From the NCBI RefSeq assembly GCF_000720765.1, contig NZ_JODC01000006.1, positions 383,325-447,324 of the forward strand: a stretch of DNA of 64,000 nucleotides. The letters run 5' to 3'. Positions 55,134 to 63,504 of the stretch are shown here, one piece after another. The DNA comes from Streptomyces sp. NRRL S-646. Its GTDB lineage: Bacteria > Actinomycetota > Actinomycetes > Streptomycetales > Streptomycetaceae. The translations under genes and the position numbers were made by a program. The notes beneath the pieces are model-generated. The model did no database searches. It was not told where the DNA came from and worked only from the letters and a program-made list of their open reading frames with translations. Each line of letters opens with the position of its first letter. Position 1 is the stretch's first letter.

Positions 55134-56650
55134 GCAACCCGGACGAGTTGCTGCGCATCGAGGGCATACGGAAGACCTTCCCGGGCGTGGTCGCGCTGGA
55201 CGGCGTCGACTTCGACCTGCGCCGGGGCGAGGTGCATGTGCTGCTCGGTGAGAACGGCGCGGGCAAGAGCACGCTGATCAAGATGCTCTCCGGTGCCTAC
55301 ACCCCCGACGCCGGGCGGATCCTGGTCGGCGGCGAGGAGGTGCGCATCCATGGTGCGCAGGACTCCGAGCGCCTCGGGATCGCCACCATCCACCAGGAGT
55401 TCAACCTCGTACCCGACCTCACGGTCGCCGAGAACATCTTCCTGGGGCGGCAGCCGCGCCGCTTCGGGATGATCGACCGGAAGACGATGGAGGCCGATGC
55501 CGAGGTCCTGCTGAAGCGTGTCGGCGTCAATGTGTCGCCACGCGCGCGTGTCCGCGAACTCGGCATCGCGCGCCTCCAGATGGTCGAGATCGCGAAGGCA
55601 CTGAGCCTGGACGCGCGCGTGCTGATCATGGACGAGCCGACCGCCGTGCTCACCTCCGAGGAGGTCGAGAAGCTCTTCGCGATCGTGCGCAAGCTGCGCG
55701 AGGACGGCGTCGGGATCGTCTTCATCACGCATCACCTGGAGGAGATCGCCGCCCTGGGCGACCGGGTGACGGTGATCCGCGACGGCAAGTCGGTCGGGCA
55801 GGTCCCCGCCGCCACCCCCGAGGACGAGCTCGTACGCCTCATGGTGGGCCGTTCGATCGAGCAGCAGTATCCGCGGGAACGGGCCGATGCGGGCGCCGCG
55901 TTGCTGACCGTGGAGGGACTCACGCGGGACGGCGTCTTCCACGACGTCGGTTTCCAGGTGCACGCCGGTGAGGTCGTCGGCATCGCGGGCCTCGTCGGAG
56001 CGGGCCGTACGGAGGTCGTGCGGGCCGTCTTCGGCGCCGATCCGTACGACACGGGCGCCGTGAAGGTCGCCGGGGCCGAGGTGCGGCGGGGCGACGTCAA
56101 CGCCGCCATGGCGGCCGGCATCGGTCTGATCCCCGAGGACCGCAAGGGCCAGGGCCTGGTCCTGGATGCGTCGGTCGAGGAGAACCTCGGCCTGGTGACG
56201 CTGCGGAAGGCCACGCGCGCGGGGCTTGTCGATCTGAAGAGTCAGCGCGAGGCCGCCGCCCGGGTCGCCGGGCAGCTCGGCGTGCGGATGGCCGGACTCG
56301 GCCAGCACGTACGGACCTTGTCCGGCGGCAACCAGCAGAAGGTGGTCATCGGCAAGTGGCTCCTCGCCGACACCAAGGTGCTGATCCTCGACGAGCCGAC
56401 GCGCGGCATCGACGTCGGCGCCAAGGTCGAGATCTACCAGCTGATCAACGAACTCACGGCCGCGGGCGCCGCCGTACTGATGATCTCCAGCGATCTCCCG
56501 GAGGTCCTCGGCATGAGCGACCGGGTGCTGGTGATGGCCCAGGGCCGGATCGCGGGCGAACTCGCGGCCGACGAGGCCACCCAGGACGCCGTGATGGCGC
56601 TCGCCGTAAGCACACCTACGCACGAAACGGAGGCCTCCCGTGGCCACTGA
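55130..56650 (+). CDS. rbsA: Ribose ABC transporter ATPase (two ABC domains)
   Basis: A 506-residue sugar ABC ATPase with two nucleotide domains. The first has VHVLLGENGAGKSTLIKMLSGAY (Walker A), GIARLQMVEIAKAL (signature region) and VLIMDEPTAVLTSEEVEKL. The second has the degenerate Walker A VVGIAGLVGAGRTEVVRAVFG, LIPEDRKGQGLVLDASVEENL, TLSGGNQQKVVIGKWLL and LILDEPTRGIDVGAKVEIYQLI. It drives import of ribose through the RbsC domain of the next gene. The start is GTG at 55130 inside the rbsR stop. It overlaps rbsC by 11 bp. Confidence 0.95.
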   Translation: MSNPDELLRIEGIRKTFPGVVALDGVDFDLRRGEVHVLLGENGAGKSTLIKMLSGAYTPDAGRILVGGEEVRIHGAQDSERLGIATIHQEFNLVPDLTVAENIFLGRQPRRFGMIDRKTMEADAEVLLKRVGVNVSPRARVRELGIARLQMVEIAKALSLDARVLIMDEPTAVLTSEEVEKLFAIVRKLREDGVGIVFITHHLEEIAALGDRVTVIRDGKSVGQVPAATPEDELVRLMVGRSIEQQYPRERADAGAALLTVEGLTRDGVFHDVGFQVHAGEVVGIAGLVGAGRTEVVRAVFGADPYDTGAVKVAGAEVRRGDVNAAMAAGIGLIPEDRKGQGLVLDASVEENLGLVTLRKATRAGLVDLKSQREAAARVAGQLGVRMAGLGQHVRTLSGGNQQKVVIGKWLLADTKVLILDEPTRGIDVGAKVEIYQLINELTAAGAAVLMISSDLPEVLGMSDRVLVMAQGRIAGELAADEATQDAVMALAVSTPTHETEASRGH

Positions 56651-58601
56651 CACGCTCAAGAGCACGACGGGCGCGAGTGGCGCCGCGGGCGGCCTGCGCC
56701 GCCTCCTGCTCGACAACGGCGCGCTGACCGCGCTGATCGTCCTCGTCGTCGCGATGTCGGCGCTGTCCGGCGACTTCATGACGGCGGACAACCTGCTGAA
56801 CGTCGGCGTCCAGGCGGCCGTCACCGCCATCCTCGCCTTCGGTGTCACCTTCGTGATCGTCTCGGCGGGCATCGACCTGTCGGTGGGCTCGGTGGCCGCC
56901 CTGTCCGCCACCGTGCTTGCCTGGAGCGCGACTTCGCAGGGCCTGCCGGTGGCCGTCGCCGTGCTTCTGGCGGTCGCGACGGGCATCGCGTGCGGGCTGG
57001 TCAACGGCTTCCTGATCTCGTACGGCAAGCTGCCGCCGTTCATCGCGACGCTCGCCATGCTGTCGGTGGGCCGCGGCCTGTCGCTGGTGATCTCGCAGGG
57101 CTCCCCCATCGCCTTCCCCGGCTCGGTCTCGCACCTCGGCGACACGCTCGGCGGGTGGCTGCCGGTCCCGGTGCTGGTCATGGTCGTCATGGGTCTGATC
57201 ACGGCGTTCGTGCTGGGCCGGACGTACATCGGCCGGTCGATGTACGCGATCGGCGGCAACGAGGAGGCAGCCCGCCTGTCCGGCCTGCGGGTGAAGAGGC
57301 AGAAGCTCGCGATCTACGCCTTCTCCGGGCTGTTCGCGGCGGCCGCGGGCATCGTGCTCGCCGCCCGGCTGTCCTCCGCGCAGCCGCAGGCCGCCCAGGG
57401 CTACGAGCTGGACGCGATCGCGGCGGTCGTCATCGGCGGCGCCTCACTGGCCGGCGGTACCGGCAAGGCGTCCGGCACGCTGATCGGAGCGCTGATCCTG
57501 GCGGTGCTGCGCAACGGCCTCAACCTCCTTTCCGTGTCCGCCTTCTGGCAGCAGGTCGTCATCGGCGTCGTGATCGCGCTGGCGGTGCTGCTCGACACGG
57601 TGCGGCGCAAGGCGGGGGCGACTCCCGTGGCGGCCGGTGCTGCCGGTACGTCGGGCGCAGGCAAGGGCAGGCAGGCCTCGACGTACGTGCTCGCTGCCGT
57701 GGTCGCGGCTGCCGTCGTCGGAGCCATGTCCTTCCTGCACAGCGGTTCGTCGGCGGCGAAGGACCAGAAGATCGGGCTGGCCCTGTCGACCCTCAACAAC
57801 CCCTTCTTCGTGCAGATCCGCGCCGGAGCGCAGCAGGAGGCGAAGAAGCTGGGCGTCGACCTGACCGTCACCGACGCGCAGAACGACGCCTCCCAGCAGG
57901 CCAACCAGCTGCAGAACTTCACCAGCGAGGGCCTCGGCACCGTCATCGTCAACGCGGTGGACTCCGACGCGGTGACGCCGGCGGCGAAGGCCGTGAACAA
58001 GTCGGGCATCCCGCTCGTCGCCGTCGACCGTGCCGTCAACAACGCGGACACCGCCGCGCTGGTCGCCTCCGACAACGTCACCGGCGGCAGGCTCGCCGCC
58101 AAGTCCCTCGCGGACAGGCTCGGCGGCAAGGGCACCATCGTGGTCCTGCAGGGCCAGGCGGGCACCTCCGCCAGCCGCGAGCGCGGCGCGGGCTTCACCG
58201 AGGGTCTCAAGGCCTACCCGGGCATCAAGGTCGTCGCCGAGCAGCCCGCGGACTGGGACCGCACCAAGGGCCTCGACGTCATGACGAACCTCCTGCAGGC
58301 CCACCCCGACATCGACGGCGTCTTCGCGGAGAACGACGAGATGGCCCTCGGCGCGATCAAGTCCCTGGGCGGCAAGGCCGGCAAGTCGGTCGCGGTCATC
58401 GGATTCGACGGCACCCCGGACGGCCTCAGCGCCGTCAAGACGGGCACCCTTTACGCGTCGGTGGCCCAGCAGCCGACGGAACTCGGCAGAATCGCGGTAC
58501 AGAACGCAGTGAAGGTCGCCGAGGGCAAAACGGTCACGAAGTCGGTGATGGTGCCGGTGAAGGTGGTCACGAAGGAGAACGTGGCCGGCTTCAGCGGCTG
58601 A
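56640..58601 (+). CDS. rbsC: Fused ribose permease and ribose-binding protein (RbsC-RbsB)
   Basis: A 653-residue fusion. Residues 1-330 are an RbsC-type permease with eight or more helices (LAFGVTFVIVSAGIDLSVGSVAAL, GKLPPFIATLAMLSVGRGLSLVIS, RTYIGRSMYAIGGNEEAARLSG). After a Gly/Ala/Ser-rich linker an extra helix (YVLAAVVAAAVVGAMSFL, about 345-362) carries the chain outside. The C-terminal 280 residues are a ribose-binding domain: KIGLALSTLNNPFFVQIRAGAQQEAKKLGVDLTVTDAQNDASQQANQLQNF, VDRAVNNAD, DGVFAENDEMALGAI and VIGFDGTPDGLSAV. A tethered receptor replaces the usual free lipoprotein. The start is GTG at 56640. Confidence 0.95.
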   Translation: MATDTLKSTTGASGAAGGLRRLLLDNGALTALIVLVVAMSALSGDFMTADNLLNVGVQAAVTAILAFGVTFVIVSAGIDLSVGSVAALSATVLAWSATSQGLPVAVAVLLAVATGIACGLVNGFLISYGKLPPFIATLAMLSVGRGLSLVISQGSPIAFPGSVSHLGDTLGGWLPVPVLVMVVMGLITAFVLGRTYIGRSMYAIGGNEEAARLSGLRVKRQKLAIYAFSGLFAAAAGIVLAARLSSAQPQAAQGYELDAIAAVVIGGASLAGGTGKASGTLIGALILAVLRNGLNLLSVSAFWQQVVIGVVIALAVLLDTVRRKAGATPVAAGAAGTSGAGKGRQASTYVLAAVVAAAVVGAMSFLHSGSSAAKDQKIGLALSTLNNPFFVQIRAGAQQEAKKLGVDLTVTDAQNDASQQANQLQNFTSEGLGTVIVNAVDSDAVTPAAKAVNKSGIPLVAVDRAVNNADTAALVASDNVTGGRLAAKSLADRLGGKGTIVVLQGQAGTSASRERGAGFTEGLKAYPGIKVVAEQPADWDRTKGLDVMTNLLQAHPDIDGVFAENDEMALGAIKSLGGKAGKSVAVIGFDGTPDGLSAVKTGTLYASVAQQPTELGRIAVQNAVKVAEGKTVTKSVMVPVKVVTKENVAGFSG

Positions 58602-58733
58602 CGAGGCGACCGGCAAAGGGGAACGGGCGGGCGGTCGTTGCCGCCAGGGTGCCGGGGGTTGCTCGGATGGTGCCCGGTGGTGACGACGGCCCGCCACACG
58701 TCATCTCTCATCATCTCTCAGGGGAGTCATTTG

Positions 58734-59636
58734 ATGTACGACTACGACCTGCTGGTCGTGGGATCCGCCAACGCCGACCTGGTGATCGGCGTCGAGCGGC
58801 GGCCGGGCGCCGGCGAGACGGTGCTCGGCTCGGACCTGGCCGTCCACCCGGGCGGCAAGGGCGCGAACCAGGCCGTCGCCGCCGCCCGTCTCGGGGCCCG
58901 TACGGTCCTGCTGGCCCGGGTCGGCGACGACGCGTACGGCAGGCTGCTCCTCGACTCGCAGCGGGCGGCCGGAGTCGACACGGTAGGGGTGCTGGTGGGC
59001 GGGGCGCCGACAGGGGTCGCGCTCATCACCGTCGACCCTTCCGGGGACAACAGCATCGTGGTGTCGCCGGGCGCGAACGGCCGGCTGACCCCGCAGGACG
59101 TCCGGACCGCCGCGAGCCTGTTCCTGGCCTCGCGAGTGGTCTCGACCCAGCTGGAGATCCCGCTGGAGTCGGTTGTGGAGGTCGTACGGAATCTGGCGCC
59201 GGACAACCGCTTCGTGCTGAACCCGTCCCCGCCGCGGCCGCTGCCGCCCGAGGTGCTGGCGGCCTGCGACCCGCTGATCGTCAACGAGCACGAGGCCAAG
59301 GTGGTCCTCGGCGACGCCTATGTCTCCGACCGCCCGGAGGACTGGGCGCGCCTGCTGCTCTCCAAGGGCCCGCGCTCGGTGGTGGTCACCCTGGGCGCGG
59401 AGGGCGCACTGGTGGCTTCGTCGGCCGGGGTGACCCGGGTGCCTTCGGTGAAGGTGGACGCGGTGGACACGACGGGTGCGGGCGACGCGTTCACGGCGGC
59501 GCTGGCGTATCGGCTCGGGTCAGGGGCGTCTCTTGCGGAGGCCGCGGCATACGCGGCCCGGGTCGGGGCGGCCGCCGTCACCAAGGAGGGCGCGCAGGTG
59601 TCGTTCCCTACGGCAGAGGAGGTCGACGCCTTGTGA
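58734..59636 (+). CDS. rbsK: Ribokinase
   Basis: A 300-residue PfkB-family kinase: DLLVVGSANADLVIGVERRPGAGETVLGS, HPGGKGANQAVAAARLGARTVLLARVGDDAYG (signature 1), VNEHEAKVVLGD and VDAVDTTGAGDAFTAALAYRL (signature 2 with catalytic Asp). It phosphorylates ribose at O5 after uptake. ATG at 58734 has GGGGAG upstream. The 132-bp gap after rbsCB contains a direct repeat CATCTCTCAT/CATCTCTCA and may hold an internal promoter or processing site. The stop overlaps rbsD by 4 bp. Confidence 0.95.
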   Translation: MYDYDLLVVGSANADLVIGVERRPGAGETVLGSDLAVHPGGKGANQAVAAARLGARTVLLARVGDDAYGRLLLDSQRAAGVDTVGVLVGGAPTGVALITVDPSGDNSIVVSPGANGRLTPQDVRTAASLFLASRVVSTQLEIPLESVVEVVRNLAPDNRFVLNPSPPRPLPPEVLAACDPLIVNEHEAKVVLGDAYVSDRPEDWARLLLSKGPRSVVVTLGAEGALVASSAGVTRVPSVKVDAVDTTGAGDAFTAALAYRLGSGASLAEAAAYAARVGAAAVTKEGAQVSFPTAEEVDAL

Positions 59637-60022
59637 AGAAGGCGGGAATCCTGAACCGTCATCTCTCCGGCGCGTTGGCCGAGTTGGGCCACGGGGACGG
59701 GGTGCTGGTGTGCGACGCGGGCATGCCGATACCGGAGGGCCCGCGGGTGGTGGACCTGGCCTTCCGCGCCGGGGTGCCGTCCTTCGCGGAGGTGGTGGAC
59801 GGTCTGCTGGCCGAGCTGGTGGTGGAGGGGGCGACGGCGGCGAGCGAGGTACGGAAAGCGAACCCGGGGGCTGCGCAGCTGCTGGAGAGCGTGTTTCCCG
59901 AGCTGCGGCTGGTGTCGCACGAGCGGCTGAAGGAGCTGTCGGTCGGGGCACGGCTGGTCGTACGGACGGGGGAAGCGCGGCCGTATGCGAATGTGCTGCT
60001 GCGGTGCGGGGTGTTCTTCTAA
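59633..60022 (+). CDS. rbsD: D-ribose pyranase
   Basis: A 129-residue RbsD protein: KKAGILNRHLSGALAELGHGDGVLVCDAGMPIP (catalytic His in NRHLS), VVDLAFRAGVPSF, FPELRLVSHERLKEL and the end VVRTGEARPYANVLLRCGVFF. It converts beta-pyranose ribose to the furanose form used by ribokinase. The start is GTG at 59633 inside the rbsK stop (GTGA). It is the last gene of the ribose operon. Confidence 0.95.
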   Translation: MKKAGILNRHLSGALAELGHGDGVLVCDAGMPIPEGPRVVDLAFRAGVPSFAEVVDGLLAELVVEGATAASEVRKANPGAAQLLESVFPELRLVSHERLKELSVGARLVVRTGEARPYANVLLRCGVFF

Positions 60023-60265
60023 CCCCTTTCCAGAAGTTCTGCCGGTAACCGGCCAGGAACCAGGGGCTCGTCCAGGGCTCCAAGTCGTGCGACCGCGCAG
60101 GGAACATGGGCGGCCGGCCACTGCACGGGGCGCGAGTGAAAGCGCTGCTGCCGCCGCGCGCCTGTGTGCCACCTGTGCCTCCGTACGCGGGGCGCTCCCC
60201 GACTGCCTGCTGGGCACTCTGATGAGAGTGGGCTCGACTCGCGTCCAGCGGCAGGGGGTTTGGGC

Positions 60266-61834
60266 ATGGCAGCTTCGTGTACGACTCGGCGGCACAGAGG
60301 GATCCTCCGGAGAACAGGCGCGCCGGCGGCCTCGGTGGGCCGCCGGCGACGGGCGTGGACCGGCGGACGGTCCGGGGCCCGGACGAGATGGCTCCTGCTG
60401 TGCGTCTGCCTGATCACGGGTGCCTTCGGCTCCGGCACGACATCAATGGCCGCTGCCACCGAGGCGTCGGTCCAGCAGTGCGACGAAGCTCCGACCGGCG
60501 TCCTGGCCCGCGATCACTGGCTGCGGTTCACGGTGCCGCCCGGGCTCATGCCGGACCCTCAGTTCGACGGGCAGCCGGCGAAGATCCAGGTGCATCGCAT
60601 CCAGCCGGTGTACGCGAACGGCAAATGCCCAGGAGTGCCCAACAGGGCCGCAGTGCTGATCCACGGCCGCACAGTCACCGCCTCGCCGGCCTTCGACCTG
60701 CGCTCTCCCGCCCCGGAAGGCGGCTCGCTCAGCCTGCAGGAAGGACTCGCGCGGGCGGGAATCGACACCTTCGCCCCGAGCCTGCTCGGCTACGGCCACT
60801 CGACGCACTTCGACGAGGGCCTGAACGATCCCGGCAACGCGAGCCTCAGGCCCTACCTCGCGGACGGCACCTGTCCGTACCCCGAGGGGTGCGACCGCAC
60901 CCACAACCCGATCTTCACCCTCGATCAGCAGGGGAGCCTGCTGCTCACCAATCCGCTGGGCGGGCAGAGGCGCGCCCACTCGAGCCATTACCGCTTCGCG
61001 CGCATGGACGTCTGGGTACGCGATATCCGTCAGGTCATCGATGACGCCATCACGAGGGCGCAGCCGACGGACGGCAAGGTCACCCTGCTCGGCTATTCGC
61101 TCGGTGGGGTGCGCGTCGGGCGGACGCTGTACGCAGCCAACCCCAACCCGCTCCTCCCCGGAAGCGCCGACGTCATCGCGAAGGTCAACCGTGCCGTGTT
61201 CATGTCGTCGATCTATGGTGGAACGACCGAGGAGACGACGCCCCCGGGTGGGTTCGTCACGTTCCCGCTGACGCTCAACCGCCGCCCATCGGCACCGGTG
61301 CTGCCGCCGGATCGCGAGGCCGTCTGCACCGGGCGTGTCATCCCCGGCAGCCAGGACCAGTTCTGGAAGCAGATCCTGGAGCAGGACACCGAGGGGCGGA
61401 ACTGGGGAGGGGACGATCCCGGCAACCCGACCGGCCTCGACCGCTCTCCGACGTTCTCCAACTACGGCTGGAACACTGCCGTCGCGGGGCAGCTGACCCC
61501 ACCCACGCTGGTCCTCCACGGTCTCGACGACGACACCGCGCCGCCGGCCAACGCGCCCGCCATCTACAACGCGCTCCCGTCGTCGATGACGAACAAGGTG
61601 CTCGTACAGGTCCAGTGCGCAAGCCATCAGATGCAGATGGAGGGCTGCTCCGGCCCGCGCTGCACACCGGCGTCCGGAACGCCCTACGGCGGGCGCCCCG
61701 GCGAACCGTGGGCCGGCCCGCATGCCACGGTCAGGGCGGCGCTGGTCGAGTGGATCAAGAGCGGGACCTTCAACGGCGCCGCGAACGGAAAGTTCACCGT
61801 CAACGAAAGCGGCGTGGCCGCCGCCAGCCCGTAG
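60266..61834 (+). CDS. Secreted alpha/beta hydrolase
   Basis: A 522-residue exported hydrolase. A long basic N-terminus precedes the signal helix (TRWLLLCVCLITGAFGSGTTSMAAA, cleavage near residue 60). The fold has RAAVLIHGRTVTASPAFDL (oxyanion region), GIDTFAPSLLGYGHS, the nucleophile elbow VTLLGYSLGGVRVGR (Ser), PPTLVLHGLDDDTAPPANA (Asp) and QCASHQMQMEGC (His). Several cysteines may form disulfides. The substrate is unknown; the shape is that of an extracellular lipase/esterase-like protein. ATG at 60266 has AGGGGG upstream. A strong terminator follows at 61856, so it is probably monocistronic. Confidence 0.88.
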   Translation: MAASCTTRRHRGILRRTGAPAASVGRRRRAWTGGRSGARTRWLLLCVCLITGAFGSGTTSMAAATEASVQQCDEAPTGVLARDHWLRFTVPPGLMPDPQFDGQPAKIQVHRIQPVYANGKCPGVPNRAAVLIHGRTVTASPAFDLRSPAPEGGSLSLQEGLARAGIDTFAPSLLGYGHSTHFDEGLNDPGNASLRPYLADGTCPYPEGCDRTHNPIFTLDQQGSLLLTNPLGGQRRAHSSHYRFARMDVWVRDIRQVIDDAITRAQPTDGKVTLLGYSLGGVRVGRTLYAANPNPLLPGSADVIAKVNRAVFMSSIYGGTTEETTPPGGFVTFPLTLNRRPSAPVLPPDREAVCTGRVIPGSQDQFWKQILEQDTEGRNWGGDDPGNPTGLDRSPTFSNYGWNTAVAGQLTPPTLVLHGLDDDTAPPANAPAIYNALPSSMTNKVLVQVQCASHQMQMEGCSGPRCTPASGTPYGGRPGEPWAGPHATVRAALVEWIKSGTFNGAANGKFTVNESGVAAASP

Positions 61835-61855
61835 AGAAACGGTGTCGCACAAATT

Positions 61856-61895
61856 CGAGGGGGCCCAGTCCGTCGACCGGGCCCCCTCGGCTTTT
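61856..61895 (+). terminator. Rho-independent terminator after the secreted hydrolase
   Basis: CGAGGGGGCCC and GGGCCCCCTCG arms with a 12-base loop, followed by GCTTTT. It begins 21 bp past the stop codon. Confidence 0.92.
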
Positions 61896-62099
61896 CCCCT
61901 CCAACATCAGAACCCCCGCGATCCCCCCAGATCCCCCTCCGAGAAGTCCTGATGCCAAGTACGACCCGCGGGGTGCCGAGAGGGTTGCACGGCGTCTTCA
62001 GATTTTTTTCGTCGTGTCGTACGGAGGTTCCGTGCAGCCTTCGGGCGGGGCCGGGATCGTCCGGCGGGCCGTCCTCCACCCGGTGATAGGTTCGATTAC

Positions 62100-63491
62100 G
62101 TGATGTCTGCGGGGGCCTTGAGTCGTGCGGCGGCCAATGGGTCCGCAGTTGTTCTGAGTCACGTCACCCTGGTCGGAGAGCGGCGTCGTATCGATCTGGT
62201 ACTGCCTGCGCGGGAGCCCGTCGGGGTGTTGTTGCCCGAGATTCTGCGAGTGCTGGACGGCCAGGTCGGTGAGCGGCCCGAGTTGCGGCATCTCGTGACC
62301 GCGGACGGGTCCGCGCTCGGTCATGACAGCAGCCTTGAGTCCGCCGGGGTCCGGGACGGTGCCGTGCTGCGGCTCGTGCGGGCCGGGGATGGTCCGTCCG
62401 CGCCCGTCGTGCACGACGTGGGTGACGAGGTCGCCGAGGATCTCGGTGGCCGGGCGTGGCGGTGGGGCCCCGAGGCGCGGCGCGTCGTCGCCGGGCTGGC
62501 GACCGTGGGGTGGGCCGGTGCGGGCGGGGTCTTCGCGCGGAGTGCCTACGACGCCTCTGTCGTCGCCGGTGTGTTGCTCGGCGTGGCCGCTGTCGCCTCT
62601 GTGGTCGGGGCCCTCGTGGGGCGTGGCGAGCGGCAGGGCGGGATCGCCGGCACGCTGATCTGCACGGGCGGGGTGCTTGCTGCGCTCGGGGCTTCCACGC
62701 TCGCGGATGACCAACACTGGGCCGGTGCGCTGCACGTGGGTGCGCTTGCCGCTGTGGGTGCCGTGACGCTCGTACTGCTGGGGCTCTTCACTCGGTTGGG
62801 GCGCGGGGGGCTGGTCGGCGCGGGCGCTGTCGCCGTCACCGTCCTCGGCTGGGAGGGCGTCGTCGCCTTGCAGTCGGGAGCGGGGACAGCCGGGCAGCAG
62901 GCACGGGTTGGGGCGGTGCTCGCCGTCGTCTCCGTCGTCGCCCTCGGTGTGCTGCCGAGGCTCGCGCTCACGGCCTCCGGGCTGTCCGGGCTCGACGACC
63001 GGCGGGCCGGTCGGGTTTCCGTGACCCGGTACCAGGCGTCCGCTGCGCTGGCGGCCGCCCATCGTGGGCTGGTGCTCGCCACCGTCACCGTCGCCGTGTC
63101 GGCGGCCTTGGCGGGGGTGTGGGCGCTGCGTGGGCACGGCGTGTGGACCGTACTGCTCGCCGCCGTCACCGCGGTCGTGGTGGCCCTGCGGGCACGGGCT
63201 TTTCCGCTGGTCGCCGAAGTGGTGGTGCTGCTGGCGGGTGCCGCCATGGTGGCCGTGAGGCTGTTGGCGGTGTGGGTGGAGCGGTCAGGTGCGGCGGGGC
63301 CGGCCCTGGTCGTGCTCGCGACGCTGGCCGTGCTGCCGCTCACCGTGCTCGTCGTACGGCCGGCCGAGCAGGTCCGGGTGCGGCTGCGGCGCGCAGGTGA
63401 CCTGTTGGAGTCCGTCGGTGTCATCGCCCTGCTTCCGCTGCTCATCGGGGTCTTCGGCGTGTACGGGCAGCTGCTCGGCACCATCGCTTAG
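62100..63491 (+). CDS. eccD: Type VII secretion integral membrane protein EccD
   Basis: A 463-residue protein with an N-terminal ubiquitin-like YukD domain (VTLVGERRRIDLVLPAREPVGVLLPEILRVLDG; LRHLVTADGSALGHDSSLESAGVRDGAVLRLVRA, about residues 20-95). A cytoplasmic linker and about eleven membrane helices follow (for example SVVAGVLLGVAAVASVVGALVG, AVTLVLLGLFTRLG, VIALLPLLIGVFGVYGQLLG). EccD forms the large membrane vestibule of the ESX/type VII secretion system. The start is GTG 62100 or ATG 62103. The next gene begins 13 bp later in the same direction, so a secretion operon continues past the window. Confidence 0.92.
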   Translation: MMSAGALSRAAANGSAVVLSHVTLVGERRRIDLVLPAREPVGVLLPEILRVLDGQVGERPELRHLVTADGSALGHDSSLESAGVRDGAVLRLVRAGDGPSAPVVHDVGDEVAEDLGGRAWRWGPEARRVVAGLATVGWAGAGGVFARSAYDASVVAGVLLGVAAVASVVGALVGRGERQGGIAGTLICTGGVLAALGASTLADDQHWAGALHVGALAAVGAVTLVLLGLFTRLGRGGLVGAGAVAVTVLGWEGVVALQSGAGTAGQQARVGAVLAVVSVVALGVLPRLALTASGLSGLDDRRAGRVSVTRYQASAALAAAHRGLVLATVTVAVSAALAGVWALRGHGVWTVLLAAVTAVVVALRARAFPLVAEVVVLLAGAAMVAVRLLAVWVERSGAAGPALVVLATLAVLPLTVLVVRPAEQVRVRLRRAGDLLESVGVIALLPLLIGVFGVYGQLLGTIA

Positions 63492-63504
63492 GGGACGGGA
63501 CGGC

